From contig NZ_PKUS01000007.1 of the NCBI RefSeq assembly GCF_002866825.1, positions 62,001-126,000 on the forward strand: a stretch of 64,000 nucleotides of DNA. Reading direction: 5' to 3'. Source of the DNA: Pseudohalioglobus lutimaris (GTDB lineage Bacteria > Pseudomonadota > Gammaproteobacteria > Pseudomonadales > Halieaceae). The translations under genes were made by a program, and so were the position numbers. The notes beneath the pieces were generated by a model. The model was not told where the DNA came from. It saw nothing but the letters and a program-made list of their open reading frames with translations, and ran no database searches. This document shows, one piece after another, positions 50,832-60,543 of the stretch (positions are counted from its first letter, which is position 1; every line of letters starts with the position of its first letter).

Positions 50832-51759
50832 ACCCGGCCAGCGTCGCCATGCGCGCGAACAGTTCGAAAATGTCGGTCGCGTTTTGTTCGCCGGAGAACT
50901 CACGATAGAGGCTGTCGACATTGACGGCGATGCGTTCCGGGTCAGACCACGATGCGTACTCACTCAGTTCGATGTCCCGGGCTGCCTCGAACGCATCCAG
51001 CCCTGCGTCGTAACGCTGGCGCGCCTGGTCTCTCACGTACTCAAGATATTGTCGTACCTGGCGTACACCCTCCTTGTCGGTGATCGGGCCGTGTCCGGGA
51101 ACGATATGCTCCACATCCATTTCCTCGATGAGGCGGCAGGCCTTTATCCAGTTGGCCACGGGACCCTGCCACATGATGGGCGTGCCCTCGATAAACAGGA
51201 TGTCGCCGGTGAATACCGTGCGGTCCACGGGGGAGTGGACCAGCACATCTCCGCGGGTGTGCGCAGGTCCCACTTCCAGCAGTTGCACAGGTTTGTCGCC
51301 AACCTTGATGTCCAGTTGGCCGTCGAAGGTCCGGGTTGGTGGTGTATGCACAATGCCATCGAACTTGAACTGGCCGAAACAGGCGAGGAAATACTGTCCC
51401 ACAGGGCCCATTTCGGCTGCGGAGGCAACGATAGCGGCCATGGCCTCGGGAGGTAGTTCGGTCATTTCCGCCGCAGAAGCGGTTGAGGCGATGATCTCAG
51501 CGCCGCGGACCAGCTCATTGCCGTGGCAGTGATCCCCGTTGGCATGGGTGTTCACCAGGGTATCGATTTGCCGGGCCAGTGGCTCTGCGGCACGCATCTT
51601 CCTGAGCATTTGGTCGGTCAGCTGCAGGTCATACAGGGTGTCGACCAGTAATGATTCCTCGCCGTCCGTGATCAGCCCCGCGTTGCTCCAGCCCCAGCTG
51701 TTACTGTGCGCCAACCAGGCCCAGGTGCCATTACCCAGGTTGTTGATTCCCTCTGTCAT
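50815..51759 (-). CDS. MBL-fold metallo-hydrolase
   Basis: A 314-residue metallo-beta-lactamase-fold enzyme. The metal motif reads THANGDHCHGN, with His72, Asn74, Asp76 and His77, so the second His of HxHxDH is Asn. This HANGDH variant is recurrent in one bacterial subfamily, so I take it as native. Later ligands are visible: GPAHTRGDVLVH (His), VFTGDILFIEGTPIMW (Asp), VPGHGPIT (His). The protein is cytoplasmic by prediction. It shares an overlap with the secreted metallopeptidase gene, so the two are co-translated. ATG 51759. It runs divergently from plsC. Confidence 0.88.
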   Translation of the reverse strand: MTEGINNLGNGTWAWLAHSNSWGWSNAGLITDGEESLLVDTLYDLQLTDQMLRKMRAAEPLARQIDTLVNTHANGDHCHGNELVRGAEIIASTASAAEMTELPPEAMAAIVASAAEMGPVGQYFLACFGQFKFDGIVHTPPTRTFDGQLDIKVGDKPVQLLEVGPAHTRGDVLVHSPVDRTVFTGDILFIEGTPIMWQGPVANWIKACRLIEEMDVEHIVPGHGPITDKEGVRQVRQYLEYVRDQARQRYDAGLDAFEAARDIELSEYASWSDPERIAVNVDSLYREFSGEQNATDIFELFARMATLAGYELPR

Positions 51760-51887
51760 CGGGGCATCCTTGTTGAATAAGACGGTACAATGGTAACGCC
51801 GCTGTCACGCCAGGGCTAAGAAATGTTTGGTTTTCAGCAGGGCGCTGCTCTGGTTTAATGCACAGCTTGTGATTTCCGGGGACCCCG

Positions 51888-52628
51888 ATGAACGCTATTC
51901 GTTCTCTGCTTGTTTTTATCTGGCTGGTGCTGACACTGATTCCTTTCGGGCTCGCCCTGGTGTTTTGCTCCTTGTTCCTGGATGACAAGAAGCTGTGGTG
52001 GTGGTTTGCGGTGCCCTGGCTCAAGGGCGTGATTGGCGCGGCGCGGATTGTCGGTGGCGTAAAATATCGCCTGCATGGGGAGGAACACCTGCCTCGAGAG
52101 GAAGATATGCGCCGGGTAGTGCTTTGTTCCAAGCACCAGTCAACCTGGGAAACGTTCTTTTTCCCCAGTATGACCTCGCATCCCCTGGCCTACGTATTCA
52201 AGAAAGAATTACTGCGCATCCCGGTATTTGGCTGGTGTATCGGGCGCCTGCGCATGGTTCACATCGACAGGACCAAACGCTCAGAGGCCTGGAACAAGGT
52301 GGCGGAGCAGGGCAAGGTGCTGATGGATGAAGGCAAGTGGATCATCATGTTCCCGGAGGGCACGCGAACCGAGCGCGGCAGCAAGGGGTCTTACAAGACC
52401 GGTGCCAGCCGTCTCGCCATTACCAGTGGCGCCTGTATCATTCCGATTGCCGTGACCTCAGGGCGCTGCTGGCCAAGACGTTCATTTTCTTTCCTTCCGG
52501 GCACTATCGATGTCTCCATCGGTGAGCCGGTGTACACCGAGGGCCGGGAGCAGGTTGAACTTATGGACGAGATTGAGCGGTGGATAGAGGCGGAAATGCG
52601 CCGCCTCGACCCGGAAGCATATCAATAA
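51888..52628 (+). CDS. plsC: 1-acyl-sn-glycerol-3-phosphate acyltransferase family (PlsC)
   Basis: A 246-residue inner-membrane acyltransferase for phospholipid synthesis. The N-terminal hydrophobic segment is LLVFIWLVLTLIPFGLALVFC (about 7-27). The HX4D motif appears as HQSTWE, with His83 and Glu88, a conservative Asp-to-Glu change common in this proteobacterial branch. FPEGTRTERGSKGSYKTGASRLA (about 155-180) is the phosphate-binding motif III. It makes phosphatidic acid from lysophosphatidic acid. ATG 51888 follows GGGGACCCCG. The next small membrane gene starts 17 bp downstream. Confidence 0.9.
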   Translation: MNAIRSLLVFIWLVLTLIPFGLALVFCSLFLDDKKLWWWFAVPWLKGVIGAARIVGGVKYRLHGEEHLPREEDMRRVVLCSKHQSTWETFFFPSMTSHPLAYVFKKELLRIPVFGWCIGRLRMVHIDRTKRSEAWNKVAEQGKVLMDEGKWIIMFPEGTRTERGSKGSYKTGASRLAITSGACIIPIAVTSGRCWPRRSFSFLPGTIDVSIGEPVYTEGREQVELMDEIERWIEAEMRRLDPEAYQ

Positions 52629-52645
52629 CAACGAGGAAGCGAGTT

Positions 52646-52909
52646 ATGTCAGCTACGAAAATGGCAATTCTGGTCGGCTATGTCGTTCTCGGCGCGATGG
52701 GCGTGATCTACGCGGGAAGCGCTGTGGGGGATTGGTCGCTGCGCATACTGTTATTGCTGGCGGTGGCGCACGTGGTCGAAATGGCGGTCTTTTACAAGCG
52801 CTGCCAACAGGCCGGTGGTTCCATGGCCTTGCACCTGTTCAACGTATTTTTATTCGGCGTATTCCATGTCCGCGAGCTGGAACAGCCAGGCTCAATGCAA
52901 GGTCAGTAG
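52646..52909 (+). CDS. Small membrane protein, DUF1145-like
   Basis: An 87-residue protein with two or three hydrophobic helices (MAILVGYVVLGAMGVIYAG, ILLLLAVAHVVEMAVFY) and a final LHLFNVFLFGVFHVREL. The FLFGVFEL-type ending and size match DUF1145 proteins such as E. coli YhhL, whose function is unknown. ATG 52646 with GAGGAAG upstream. It is co-transcribed with plsC and overlaps the convergent pap gene by seven bases. Confidence 0.6.
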   Translation: MSATKMAILVGYVVLGAMGVIYAGSAVGDWSLRILLLLAVAHVVEMAVFYKRCQQAGGSMALHLFNVFLFGVFHVRELEQPGSMQGQ

Positions 52910-54363
52910 AGGGCTTTCTCAAGGGTCCTGCACAGGGTCTTGATGATATGGATGCGAGCGTAGAGCTTGTCATTCCCGGGCACGATATGCCATGGCGCAA
53001 GGGGCGTGTGGGTTTGCGCTATCATCTGGTTTATCGCGCCCTCGTAGGCGGGCCACTTTTCCCGGTTGCGCCAGTCCTCTTCAGTGATCTTATGCCGCTT
53101 GTGCGGTTGTGCCTCACGGGCCTGAAAGCGCGCCAGCTGTTCATCCTGGCTGATGTGAATGAAGAACTTGGCGACAATGGTGCCGTGGCTGGTTAGCTCC
53201 GATTCCAGTTCGTTGATTTCCCTGAAGGCGCGCGTCCACTCCTCCTCACTGGCCAGCCCCTCAACGCGTTCGACCATCACCCGGCCATACCAGGAGCGGT
53301 CGAATAAAGTCGTGCGTCCGTCTCGTTGCAATTTACGCCAGAAGCGCCATAGATAGTGCTGCGCCAGTTCTTCATCGCTGGGGGCAGCGATCTGGATCAA
53401 CTTGTAAAGACGCGGGTCAATGGCACTGGTTACACGGCGAATTGCTGAACCCTTTCCCGCGCCGTCCCACCCTTCAAACACGGTGACCAGAGAGCGTCGC
53501 TGGCGATAGGCCTCCCAGGCGAGGTCCTGTAATCTGGACTGATGCTTGCGGAGTTTGCGCTTGTACTCAGACCTGTCCAGGCATTTATCAAGATTAACGC
53601 AGGCGAGCGCATCAGCAGCCTCGGGCAATAAGGTCGCGGGCTCCTCGTCGTTCGCGAACTGCAAGCGGCGGTTGATGCTGTCGAGAATCACTTCCCCGGC
53701 TTTGACCTCCCGGAAACGGCGGTCCTCGGCATCGATGATATGCCAGGGGCATTGCAGCGTCTGGGTGCCGCGAACAAGTTCTTCCGAGACCGCCAGTGCG
53801 CGCTGGTACTTGCCACGCAGCTCATAGGGGTTATCGGTCACCCTGGGGTTTTGTTGACGTTTTGGCGCATGCTCCTCCAATTGGCGACGCTGGGTCTCTT
53901 CGGATACGTGAAGCCACAGCTTGATAATAATGGCGCCATCGTCCGAAAGCTGGCGCTCGAAGATATTGATGCGTTCGCAGGCGCCAGCGAAGGCCTCTTG
54001 GCTCAGGCGGCCATCAACGTGTGCCTGGGCGGGGTGGGTGTACCAGGAGCCAAGAAAAATGCCGATTTGTCCGCGCGGGGGCAGTTTGTTCCAGTAGCGC
54101 CAGAGGAAGGGGCGGTCTTCTTCCTCGTCGGAATGCTCCCAATAGGTGTTGGTTTCGATGCCCTTGGGGTCCATCCACTCGTTGAGCCGGTGCACCAGTA
54201 CGCCTTTGCCCGCCCCGGCCAGTCCCGCCACCACAATGATCAGCGGGTGGTTTGTTTTCTCGATACCGAACTGCGCTTCTAGCAGCCGTTGTCGTAAAGG
54301 CAGCGCGCGCTGTTCAAATTCTGTCTTGGACAACGGCGTGTTGGCTTCAAACTGGTCAAACAT
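52903..54363 (-). CDS. pap: Polyphosphate:AMP phosphotransferase (PPK2 class II)
   Basis: A 486-residue protein with two fused PPK2 domains. The N-terminal one has GLAGAGKGVLVHRLNEWMDPKG (about 46-67) and a degenerate active site, and the C-terminal one has FEGWDGAGKGSAIRRVTSAID (Walker A, about 297-317) followed by FDRSWYGRVMVERVEG (the Walker B/lid region). This fused architecture defines Pap, which makes ADP from AMP using polyphosphate as phosphate donor. It starts at ATG 54363 and runs against the methyltransferase-tamAB operon, with about 96 bp between the starts. Confidence 0.93.
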   Translation of the reverse strand: MFDQFEANTPLSKTEFEQRALPLRQRLLEAQFGIEKTNHPLIIVVAGLAGAGKGVLVHRLNEWMDPKGIETNTYWEHSDEEEDRPFLWRYWNKLPPRGQIGIFLGSWYTHPAQAHVDGRLSQEAFAGACERINIFERQLSDDGAIIIKLWLHVSEETQRRQLEEHAPKRQQNPRVTDNPYELRGKYQRALAVSEELVRGTQTLQCPWHIIDAEDRRFREVKAGEVILDSINRRLQFANDEEPATLLPEAADALACVNLDKCLDRSEYKRKLRKHQSRLQDLAWEAYRQRRSLVTVFEGWDGAGKGSAIRRVTSAIDPRLYKLIQIAAPSDEELAQHYLWRFWRKLQRDGRTTLFDRSWYGRVMVERVEGLASEEEWTRAFREINELESELTSHGTIVAKFFIHISQDEQLARFQAREAQPHKRHKITEEDWRNREKWPAYEGAINQMIAQTHTPLAPWHIVPGNDKLYARIHIIKTLCRTLEKALY

Positions 54364-54459
54364 CAGGTGTCCATTGTAGAGAGGCTCAAAGGATTACTTT
54401 AGCGTATTTTTGCCGCGGTGAACCGACTATAATCCGGATGTGTTATACCGGAGCCAACC

Positions 54460-55080
54460 ATGGGATTCTACGAAAAGCATATACTTCCGCATTTTATCAA
54501 TTGCGCCTGTGGCTCAAAGCCAATGATGAAGCAGCGTGAGAAAGTGGTCCCACATGCACGGGGCACCGTTCTGGAGATTGGCATTGGCACCGGTCTGAAT
54601 CTACCTTACTACCAGGCATCACAAGTGGAGCGCCTGATTGGTCTGGACCCCTCGGAGGAGTCCTGGGTGCTGGCGGGCGAACGCGCCGCTCACGTTGATT
54701 TTGATGTGGAATTTATCGGCCTGCCAGGCGAAGAAATCCCGCTGGATGAGAACTCAGTGGATACGGTGCTGGTGACATTCTCCCTGTGTACCATTCCCGA
54801 CCCCGTGGCCGCACTGCGCGGCATGCGCAGGGTGTTGCGCCCTGAGGGGGAGCTGCTGTTTTGCGAGCACGGCCTGGCGCCTGACAGTGGTGTGGTGAAA
54901 TGGCAGAACCGCATCAATGGTATCTGGGGAAAAATTGCGGGAGGGTGTCACATTAACCGTGATATTCCTGCGCTTTTAGACGCTGGCGGCTTCACTGTCA
55001 CCAATCTGGAGCAGCAATATATACCGGGTACGCCGCGTATCGCCGGCTACAACTACTGGGGTGGTGCCCGCTCAGCTTGA
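54460..55080 (+). CDS. Class I SAM-dependent methyltransferase
   Basis: A 206-residue Methyltransf_11 protein of the UbiE/COQ5-like group. SAM-binding motif I is VLEIGIGTGLNLPYY (about 37-51). VERLIGLDPSEE (acidic loop) and VDTVLVTFSLCTIPDP (motif II) follow. The Cys-rich ArsM signature is absent, so it should not be taken as the arsenite methyltransferase missing from the arsS cluster. It heads the operon with tamA; the stop TGA overlaps the TTG start of tamA (TTGA at 55077-55080). Substrate unknown; a lipid or small molecule is likely. Confidence 0.85.
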   Translation: MGFYEKHILPHFINCACGSKPMMKQREKVVPHARGTVLEIGIGTGLNLPYYQASQVERLIGLDPSEESWVLAGERAAHVDFDVEFIGLPGEEIPLDENSVDTVLVTFSLCTIPDPVAALRGMRRVLRPEGELLFCEHGLAPDSGVVKWQNRINGIWGKIAGGCHINRDIPALLDAGGFTVTNLEQQYIPGTPRIAGYNYWGGARSA

Positions 55081-56837
55081 TTCAGCAGTGGCGAAAATGG
55101 AGTAGCCTGGCGCTATTGCTGTCGGGCCTCTGGCATGCTCCCCTGGTCTGGGCAGAATTGCTGTCGGTCGAGTTGACAGGTGTCGAGGACGACCTGCGCA
55201 AAAATGTGCTTGCCTGGTTGGGTAATGCGCCAGAGACACCACAGTCACGCTCCAATTACCTCCACTCGGCACGGAGCAAGGTAGAGCAGAGTCTTAAGGC
55301 GCTGGGTTATTACCGGGCGGAGATAGATATGGACCTGAACCGCCAGGTCACTCCCTGGTCGCTGCACATCAGCGTCCAGCCCGGTGAGCCGGTGCGCCTG
55401 CGGAATATCGACATAAAGATGGTGGGAGAGGGCAGTACTGACTCCGCACTCACCGACCTGGTGGCGTCGACAACTCTGCGCCCGGGAACCGTACTCAATC
55501 ACAGCGATTATGAGCGCACGCGCCGCGGTATCGCGACGCTGGCACAACAGCGCGGCTATTTCGACGGTGTGTTTGAAGCCGCCCGGGTTGAGGTCGAGCC
55601 AGTGGGCGGTACGGCCGATGTTGTACTGCATTTCGCCAGTGGACCGCGCTATGCATTTGGACAATTGCTTTATGACCAGGACATCATTCGTCAGGAGTTG
55701 TTGCAGCCGTTGATCAAGGTGCAGGAGGGCGAGCCTTACGAGCAGCGTAAGCTAAGTGAGACCCAGGCCCAGCTCCAGCGCACCGGCTACTTCTCCACGG
55801 TGATCCTGAGGCCGGACCTGGGCAGGGCTGAGAACGGCCAGGTGCCCATGGACATGACGCTGTATCCTGCCAAGCGACACAGCTTTGACCTCGGTATAGG
55901 GTTCAGTACGGACACCCGGGAAAGGTTATCCGTGACCTGGCGGACCCCGAAACTGAATCGACTGGGGCACAGTCAGGAAACTAGACTGCAGTACTCCTCT
56001 ATCAATCCCAGCGGGCACTTCACCTATCAGGTTCCCCTTTCCCACCCGCTGAACGACGTACTGCAGTTCTGGGCACGGCTGGAGGATAACGAGTTTGGTG
56101 ATCTGGACAGTAACCAGAAGGAACTGGGTATCAGGCGCGAGCTACGCAGTGGTCCGTGGGTTTACAGCTATTCCCTGCGCGGCCTGGATGAAGCCTGGGA
56201 TGCACAGGGGCTGGATCAGGAAAGCGACTATTTGCTACCCGGACTGTCATTCTCCCAGCGCCAGCGCAAAGGCTCGCTGGTCAACCCCAGCTCCGGGTTC
56301 AGTCAGTGGTACCAGGTGGAGGCGGCGCACGGCGACTTCGGCTCAGATGTGGACCTGCTGCGGTTGAGCGCCAGGTTTGGGTATATCCAGTCGCTGGGTG
56401 CGAAGCATCGCCTGGTGTTGGGTAGTGATCTGGGCGCGGCGTTTGTCAGCGACAGTGATCGCGACCAGTTGGCTCCATCACTGAACTTTTTCGCCGGGGG
56501 CAGCCAGACGATTCGAGGATACAGCTACCAGTCGATCGGTAATGAAGTGACGGTGACAGGTGACAGCGGTGATCCCGTGCGCCTGGTCGTGGGTGGCGAG
56601 CGTCTGGTGACGGCAAGCGTGGAATACCAGTACAGCGTGACGGACAGCTGGCGCGGTGCCGTGTTTGTCGATGCCGGGGACGCTTTTGACGAGGGCGAAT
56701 TCAATCTTAATGTGGGTGCGGGGGTGGGGTTGCACTATGTGACTCAGGTGGGTGCCATTCGTGTTGAGCTGGCTAATCCGGTGACCGATGATAATCCTTC
56801 CTGGCGCCTGCATGTCGCGATAGGAGCGGAGTTTTGA
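55077..56837 (+). CDS. tamA: Outer membrane translocation and assembly module protein TamA
   Basis: A 586-residue Omp85-family protein. The signal peptide is LALLLSGLWHAPLVWAE. Three POTRA domains follow (about 25-260; e.g. VSLLSVELTGV start, ALGYYRAEIDMDL, LAQQRGYFDGVFEAARVEV), then the 16-stranded barrel (about 270-586) with the Omp85 signature GGSQTIRGYSYQS and a C-terminal aromatic strand ..WRLHVAIGAEF. It inserts proteins in the outer membrane and, with TamB, moves phospholipids between membranes. It starts at a TTG overlapping the upstream stop, and ends in another TTGA overlap with tamB. Confidence 0.92.
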   Translation: MIQQWRKWSSLALLLSGLWHAPLVWAELLSVELTGVEDDLRKNVLAWLGNAPETPQSRSNYLHSARSKVEQSLKALGYYRAEIDMDLNRQVTPWSLHISVQPGEPVRLRNIDIKMVGEGSTDSALTDLVASTTLRPGTVLNHSDYERTRRGIATLAQQRGYFDGVFEAARVEVEPVGGTADVVLHFASGPRYAFGQLLYDQDIIRQELLQPLIKVQEGEPYEQRKLSETQAQLQRTGYFSTVILRPDLGRAENGQVPMDMTLYPAKRHSFDLGIGFSTDTRERLSVTWRTPKLNRLGHSQETRLQYSSINPSGHFTYQVPLSHPLNDVLQFWARLEDNEFGDLDSNQKELGIRRELRSGPWVYSYSLRGLDEAWDAQGLDQESDYLLPGLSFSQRQRKGSLVNPSSGFSQWYQVEAAHGDFGSDVDLLRLSARFGYIQSLGAKHRLVLGSDLGAAFVSDSDRDQLAPSLNFFAGGSQTIRGYSYQSIGNEVTVTGDSGDPVRLVVGGERLVTASVEYQYSVTDSWRGAVFVDAGDAFDEGEFNLNVGAGVGLHYVTQVGAIRVELANPVTDDNPSWRLHVAIGAEF

Positions 56838-59800
56838 AGGCGCTGAGCTACGCCGCCGCCGTTCTGCTGCTGCTGTTCGCCCTGCTGTGTGCATTGCCTT
56901 TCACTGCATCGGGCACCCGGCTGCTTCTGCAGCTGGTCGAGCGCAGCGGTATCGTACAGGCGCAGTATCTTGCGGGCAGTCTGTTTGGTGAGCTGCGGTT
57001 GGCGCAGCTCGATATCGATGTGGGCAACGTCTCATTGCGACTCGAACAGGTGGAGTCGCGCCTGGATCTGGGCTGTTTCTGGGTCAGCACTTTTTGTTTC
57101 GAGAAACTGAGTGCCCGGTCCCTGTCCCTGGACGTCAGCGATGACCCCCAGGCTGACGACGTTGTCGATGGCGGGGCCGACGAGGGTGCGCGCCAGCTTC
57201 TTTCTATTCCCTATGCCTATGCGTTGCCTGACGTTTATCTGCAGCGCGTGAATGTCCGTTGGCCGGGTGGGCACTGGCAGCAGCAGGAGCTGCGGGCGCA
57301 AGTGGAGATTGCGGGGAGTCGCATCACGATTATTCGTGCCGAGGCCGAATCACCTGAGCTTGGCCTGACGCAGGACGCACAACCGGAACCCTCCTATGCG
57401 GGTTTTCAACCGTCACAACTATTCCTGCCGCTGGATCTGCGGGTAGAACACCTGCTCATGCAGCAACCTCGAGTGCTGCTGGGTGAAACGCAACACAGCC
57501 TGCAGTCTCTCGAGCTGGCGGGGTCGTGGCGAGGGGATGGTCTGGAGCTCAAGCAGCTGTCCATCGCGGCCGATGACATCGGGACAGTGGTGGCCAGCGG
57601 TTCTCTGACGTTCAAGAAGCAGTGGCCGCTGCAGTTGATGGCCGATATTTCGCTGGACGAAAACATGGAACCACCCCAGCTCGGCGGCAGAAGCGTCCAG
57701 CTACACTTGTCCGGGGGCCTGGATGATCTTCAGGTCAAGCTGGAATCCGCCGGTCTCCCTGAGGTCAGCCTTGACGGGTATGCCAACCTGGTTGCACCGG
57801 GACTGCCCTTCAAGGGGGAGACCAGCGTGCAATGGCCAGGGAAACCCCGCCTGGTTGAAATCACAGGGATCAGCGGCCCGCTCGCTGGGTTGCAGCTTTT
57901 GTCACCCGTGAAGGCGCGGGTCAGTGGCACACTGGACGCGCAGGACGTTGACGTTTCCGGCGAGTTCAGCGGGCAGGGTTACGCAGCGCTTGCCCTGACG
58001 CTGCGTGCCCGACTGCAGTCCTCGCGACTGTATGTTGAATCCCTTGAATTGCAGGACGCCGCCTCTGACAGTCACCTCGCGGCGACTGGTGAACTGGTGC
58101 TGGGGCCCTCCTGGTCGCTGGTTGCTGATGCCAGTAGCGATGGCATCTACCTGCCTCCGTTGCTGGCCCGTGAGCCCGGCCGATTAGCGGGAAAAGTGAG
58201 TTTACGTGCCAGTGGCGATGACAACGGCTGGCGCCTGCAATTGCCCGCGGTAAACCTGCAGGGAACGGTGAATGGCCTGCCCGCGCAGGTCGAGGGATAT
58301 GCGGGGCTGACTTCCTCTCTGCGCTTGCTGCCGGGGAAACTGCAGGCGCAAGTCAACGGTGCGGAGCTGTCTATTGATACCGCCCGGGAACCGGGGAGTG
58401 ACGCACAATTGAGCCTGCAACTGGATGATCTCGGTCGCTGGTTCGTCGGCGCCCGTGGTAGCCTGGCATTGCGCGGCACCGGCGGCCTGGATCGACAGGT
58501 GATGTCGATAAACGGGGTGGCCAGTGATATCACGCTGGCGGGTATGGAGATACCCGAGGCGACATTGCGGCTGGACTATGCCGGCGCTGACCAGGACATA
58601 GAGCTGCTGTTGCAGGCCCCGGCTATCCGCCGTGACAGCTACCACCTGAACGCGGTCACGCTCTCAGTGCTTGGGCGTGCTGCAAGTCACCGCCTCCTGC
58701 TGTCTTCACAGGGGAGTATAGACGGGCAACTGCAGGTTGACGGTGCCATGGACAACGACCAGTGGCAGGGAACACTGCAGCCCACTGAACTGGGGACCTC
58801 CGCAGGGCCCTGGGTACTGGATACGCCGGTGCTTCTGGGCTGGGACGCCCAGCTGGGTACACTGCGGATTGACGGCCACTGTTGGCGGCATCCGGATTTC
58901 GAACTCTGCGGCCAGCAACTGCTGGTTGGCAACACCGGTGATATCGATGTTCGGCTAACTGGCGATGTCAGCGCATTTAACGGCGTGCTTCCAATCGGCC
59001 TGCGGGTGCGTGGTGGATTGCATTCGGAGCTGAAGCTGGCCTGGGCAGAAAACAGTGCGCCGACCCTGGAAGGTGTGGCGCGCGTTCGCGACTTGCAGGT
59101 CGAACGACTCTACGGCATGGGAGAGAAGGTTAGTATTACCTGGGAGTCGATGAACCTTGAGGCCTCCCGCCAGGGCGAGTCGCTGGCGCTGAGCGGCGAC
59201 GTGGTGCGTGAGGGCAGGCGAGTGCTGGTCGTCGACGCCCTGTTGCCGCGGGCCGCAGACCAGCAGATCAGTGGAAAATTGACGCTCGACGCGCTGCAAC
59301 TCGCGGTTTTCTCTCCCTGGGTTACCGAGCTATCTACCTTGCAGGGGGCCCTCAGCGGTGTGCTGCAGTTGCAGGGTACAGCGGCTAAGCCGCAGGCCAT
59401 CGGCAATCTCAGCCTGCGCGAGGGCAAGCTTGTCGTCGTCGGCAATCCCACTGAACTGACTGCGCTCAATCTGGACTTGCAGCTCGACGGCGCAACTGGC
59501 CAGTTGCAGGGTCGCGGGCTGCTCGGCGGCGGTGAGGTAAGCCTCCGTGGCAATATACTTGCGCATCCGCAGCTGAGCCTGGAACTGGCGATCAGCGGAG
59601 AACGCCACCAGATACTGCTTCCGCCGAGTTCGGAAATGCTGGTTTCCGAGGAGCTTTCGCTGCTGCTGACCAATAACCTGCTTGATGTGGGTGGCGATAT
59701 CCACGTGCACGAAGGCGTGTTGCGCCACGAAGAGCTGCCGGAAGGGAGCGTTGGGATATCTCGCGATGTGGTGGAAGTAGATCTGCGCGGTAACGTAATT

Positions 59801-60526
59801 GGCGAGGACCGGCCCTTCGATGTGCGGGCGGATATCCGGTTGCATTTACGCGAGCATTTTCGGGTAGAGGGCGAGACTATCAGCGCCACCCTGGGTGGGG
59901 AGCTCCAGCTGCGTCAGGAGCCGGGCAAGGCGCTGCAGGTGTTCGGCAACCTGAACCTGCAAGGGGGAGAGCTGTTCGTTTTCCGCCAGCACCTGCAGGT
60001 GCAACGCGGTACCATTGCTTTTTCGGGCCCGCCGGAAAACCCGGAACTGAATATCGCCGCAGAGCGCGAAATCCGCAGCGATGGAGTGACCGTCGGCGCC
60101 CGTTTGACTGGCGCGTTGGATGAGCCGCTGCTGGAGGTGTATTCCGAACCGGTCATGTCGCAGGGTGAGGCCATGTCCTACCTGGTTCGCGGGCGTGCGC
60201 TGGATTCGGGGGCCGGGGCCGACGGGACAGCTCTGGCACTGTCTCTGGGCGCGGACGTCGTCAACCGCAGCGGCATCGTTTCAGGGCTTAATCGATTGCC
60301 ACTGATCAGTAATATCGCTTTTGGCGCCACTGGCGAACAGGATGACACCGCCGCGACGGTCAGTGGGTACATCGGGAACCGTATCTACGTGTCCTACGGC
60401 ATTGGGCTGTATGAGCCGATCAATGTGCTCACAGCGCGACTCTACCTGCAGAGTCGCCTGTGGCTGGAAGTAATGAGTCGCCTGGAAAACTCGGTCGATC
60501 TCTATTACTCCTTTGACATCCGCTGA
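56834..60526 (+). CDS. tamB: Translocation and assembly module inner membrane component TamB
   Basis: A 1230-residue AsmA-like protein. The N-terminal signal anchor is YAAAVLLLLFALLCALPFTA (about 5-24). A long repetitive beta-taco scaffold follows with many short amphipathic strands, ending in the conserved DUF490 domain (about 880-1230), with LFVFRQHLQVQRGTIAFSGPPENP, EPVMSQGEAMSYLVRGRALD and the closing FDIR strand. It spans the periplasm to form a hydrophobic groove for lipid transfer with TamA. It begins with a TTG overlapping the tamA stop, so tamB translation depends on tamA. Size matches E. coli TamB (1259 residues). Confidence 0.93.
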   Translation: MKALSYAAAVLLLLFALLCALPFTASGTRLLLQLVERSGIVQAQYLAGSLFGELRLAQLDIDVGNVSLRLEQVESRLDLGCFWVSTFCFEKLSARSLSLDVSDDPQADDVVDGGADEGARQLLSIPYAYALPDVYLQRVNVRWPGGHWQQQELRAQVEIAGSRITIIRAEAESPELGLTQDAQPEPSYAGFQPSQLFLPLDLRVEHLLMQQPRVLLGETQHSLQSLELAGSWRGDGLELKQLSIAADDIGTVVASGSLTFKKQWPLQLMADISLDENMEPPQLGGRSVQLHLSGGLDDLQVKLESAGLPEVSLDGYANLVAPGLPFKGETSVQWPGKPRLVEITGISGPLAGLQLLSPVKARVSGTLDAQDVDVSGEFSGQGYAALALTLRARLQSSRLYVESLELQDAASDSHLAATGELVLGPSWSLVADASSDGIYLPPLLAREPGRLAGKVSLRASGDDNGWRLQLPAVNLQGTVNGLPAQVEGYAGLTSSLRLLPGKLQAQVNGAELSIDTAREPGSDAQLSLQLDDLGRWFVGARGSLALRGTGGLDRQVMSINGVASDITLAGMEIPEATLRLDYAGADQDIELLLQAPAIRRDSYHLNAVTLSVLGRAASHRLLLSSQGSIDGQLQVDGAMDNDQWQGTLQPTELGTSAGPWVLDTPVLLGWDAQLGTLRIDGHCWRHPDFELCGQQLLVGNTGDIDVRLTGDVSAFNGVLPIGLRVRGGLHSELKLAWAENSAPTLEGVARVRDLQVERLYGMGEKVSITWESMNLEASRQGESLALSGDVVREGRRVLVVDALLPRAADQQISGKLTLDALQLAVFSPWVTELSTLQGALSGVLQLQGTAAKPQAIGNLSLREGKLVVVGNPTELTALNLDLQLDGATGQLQGRGLLGGGEVSLRGNILAHPQLSLELAISGERHQILLPPSSEMLVSEELSLLLTNNLLDVGGDIHVHEGVLRHEELPEGSVGISRDVVEVDLRGNVIGEDRPFDVRADIRLHLREHFRVEGETISATLGGELQLRQEPGKALQVFGNLNLQGGELFVFRQHLQVQRGTIAFSGPPENPELNIAAEREIRSDGVTVGARLTGALDEPLLEVYSEPVMSQGEAMSYLVRGRALDSGAGADGTALALSLGADVVNRSGIVSGLNRLPLISNIAFGATGEQDDTAATVSGYIGNRIYVSYGIGLYEPINVLTARLYLQSRLWLEVMSRLENSVDLYYSFDIR

Positions 60527-60543
60527 CACACCGCTCGCGGAGT

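Noticed and set aside
50815-51759. Loss of function in this MBL hydrolase because of the HANGDH motif
   Set aside because: That Asn variant is recurrent in one MBL subfamily and all other ligands are present, unlike the protein at 21740.
54460-55080. Methyltransferase as the missing ArsM for the arsenosugar cluster
   Set aside because: It lacks the conserved cysteines of ArsM and is translationally coupled to tamA, far from arsS.
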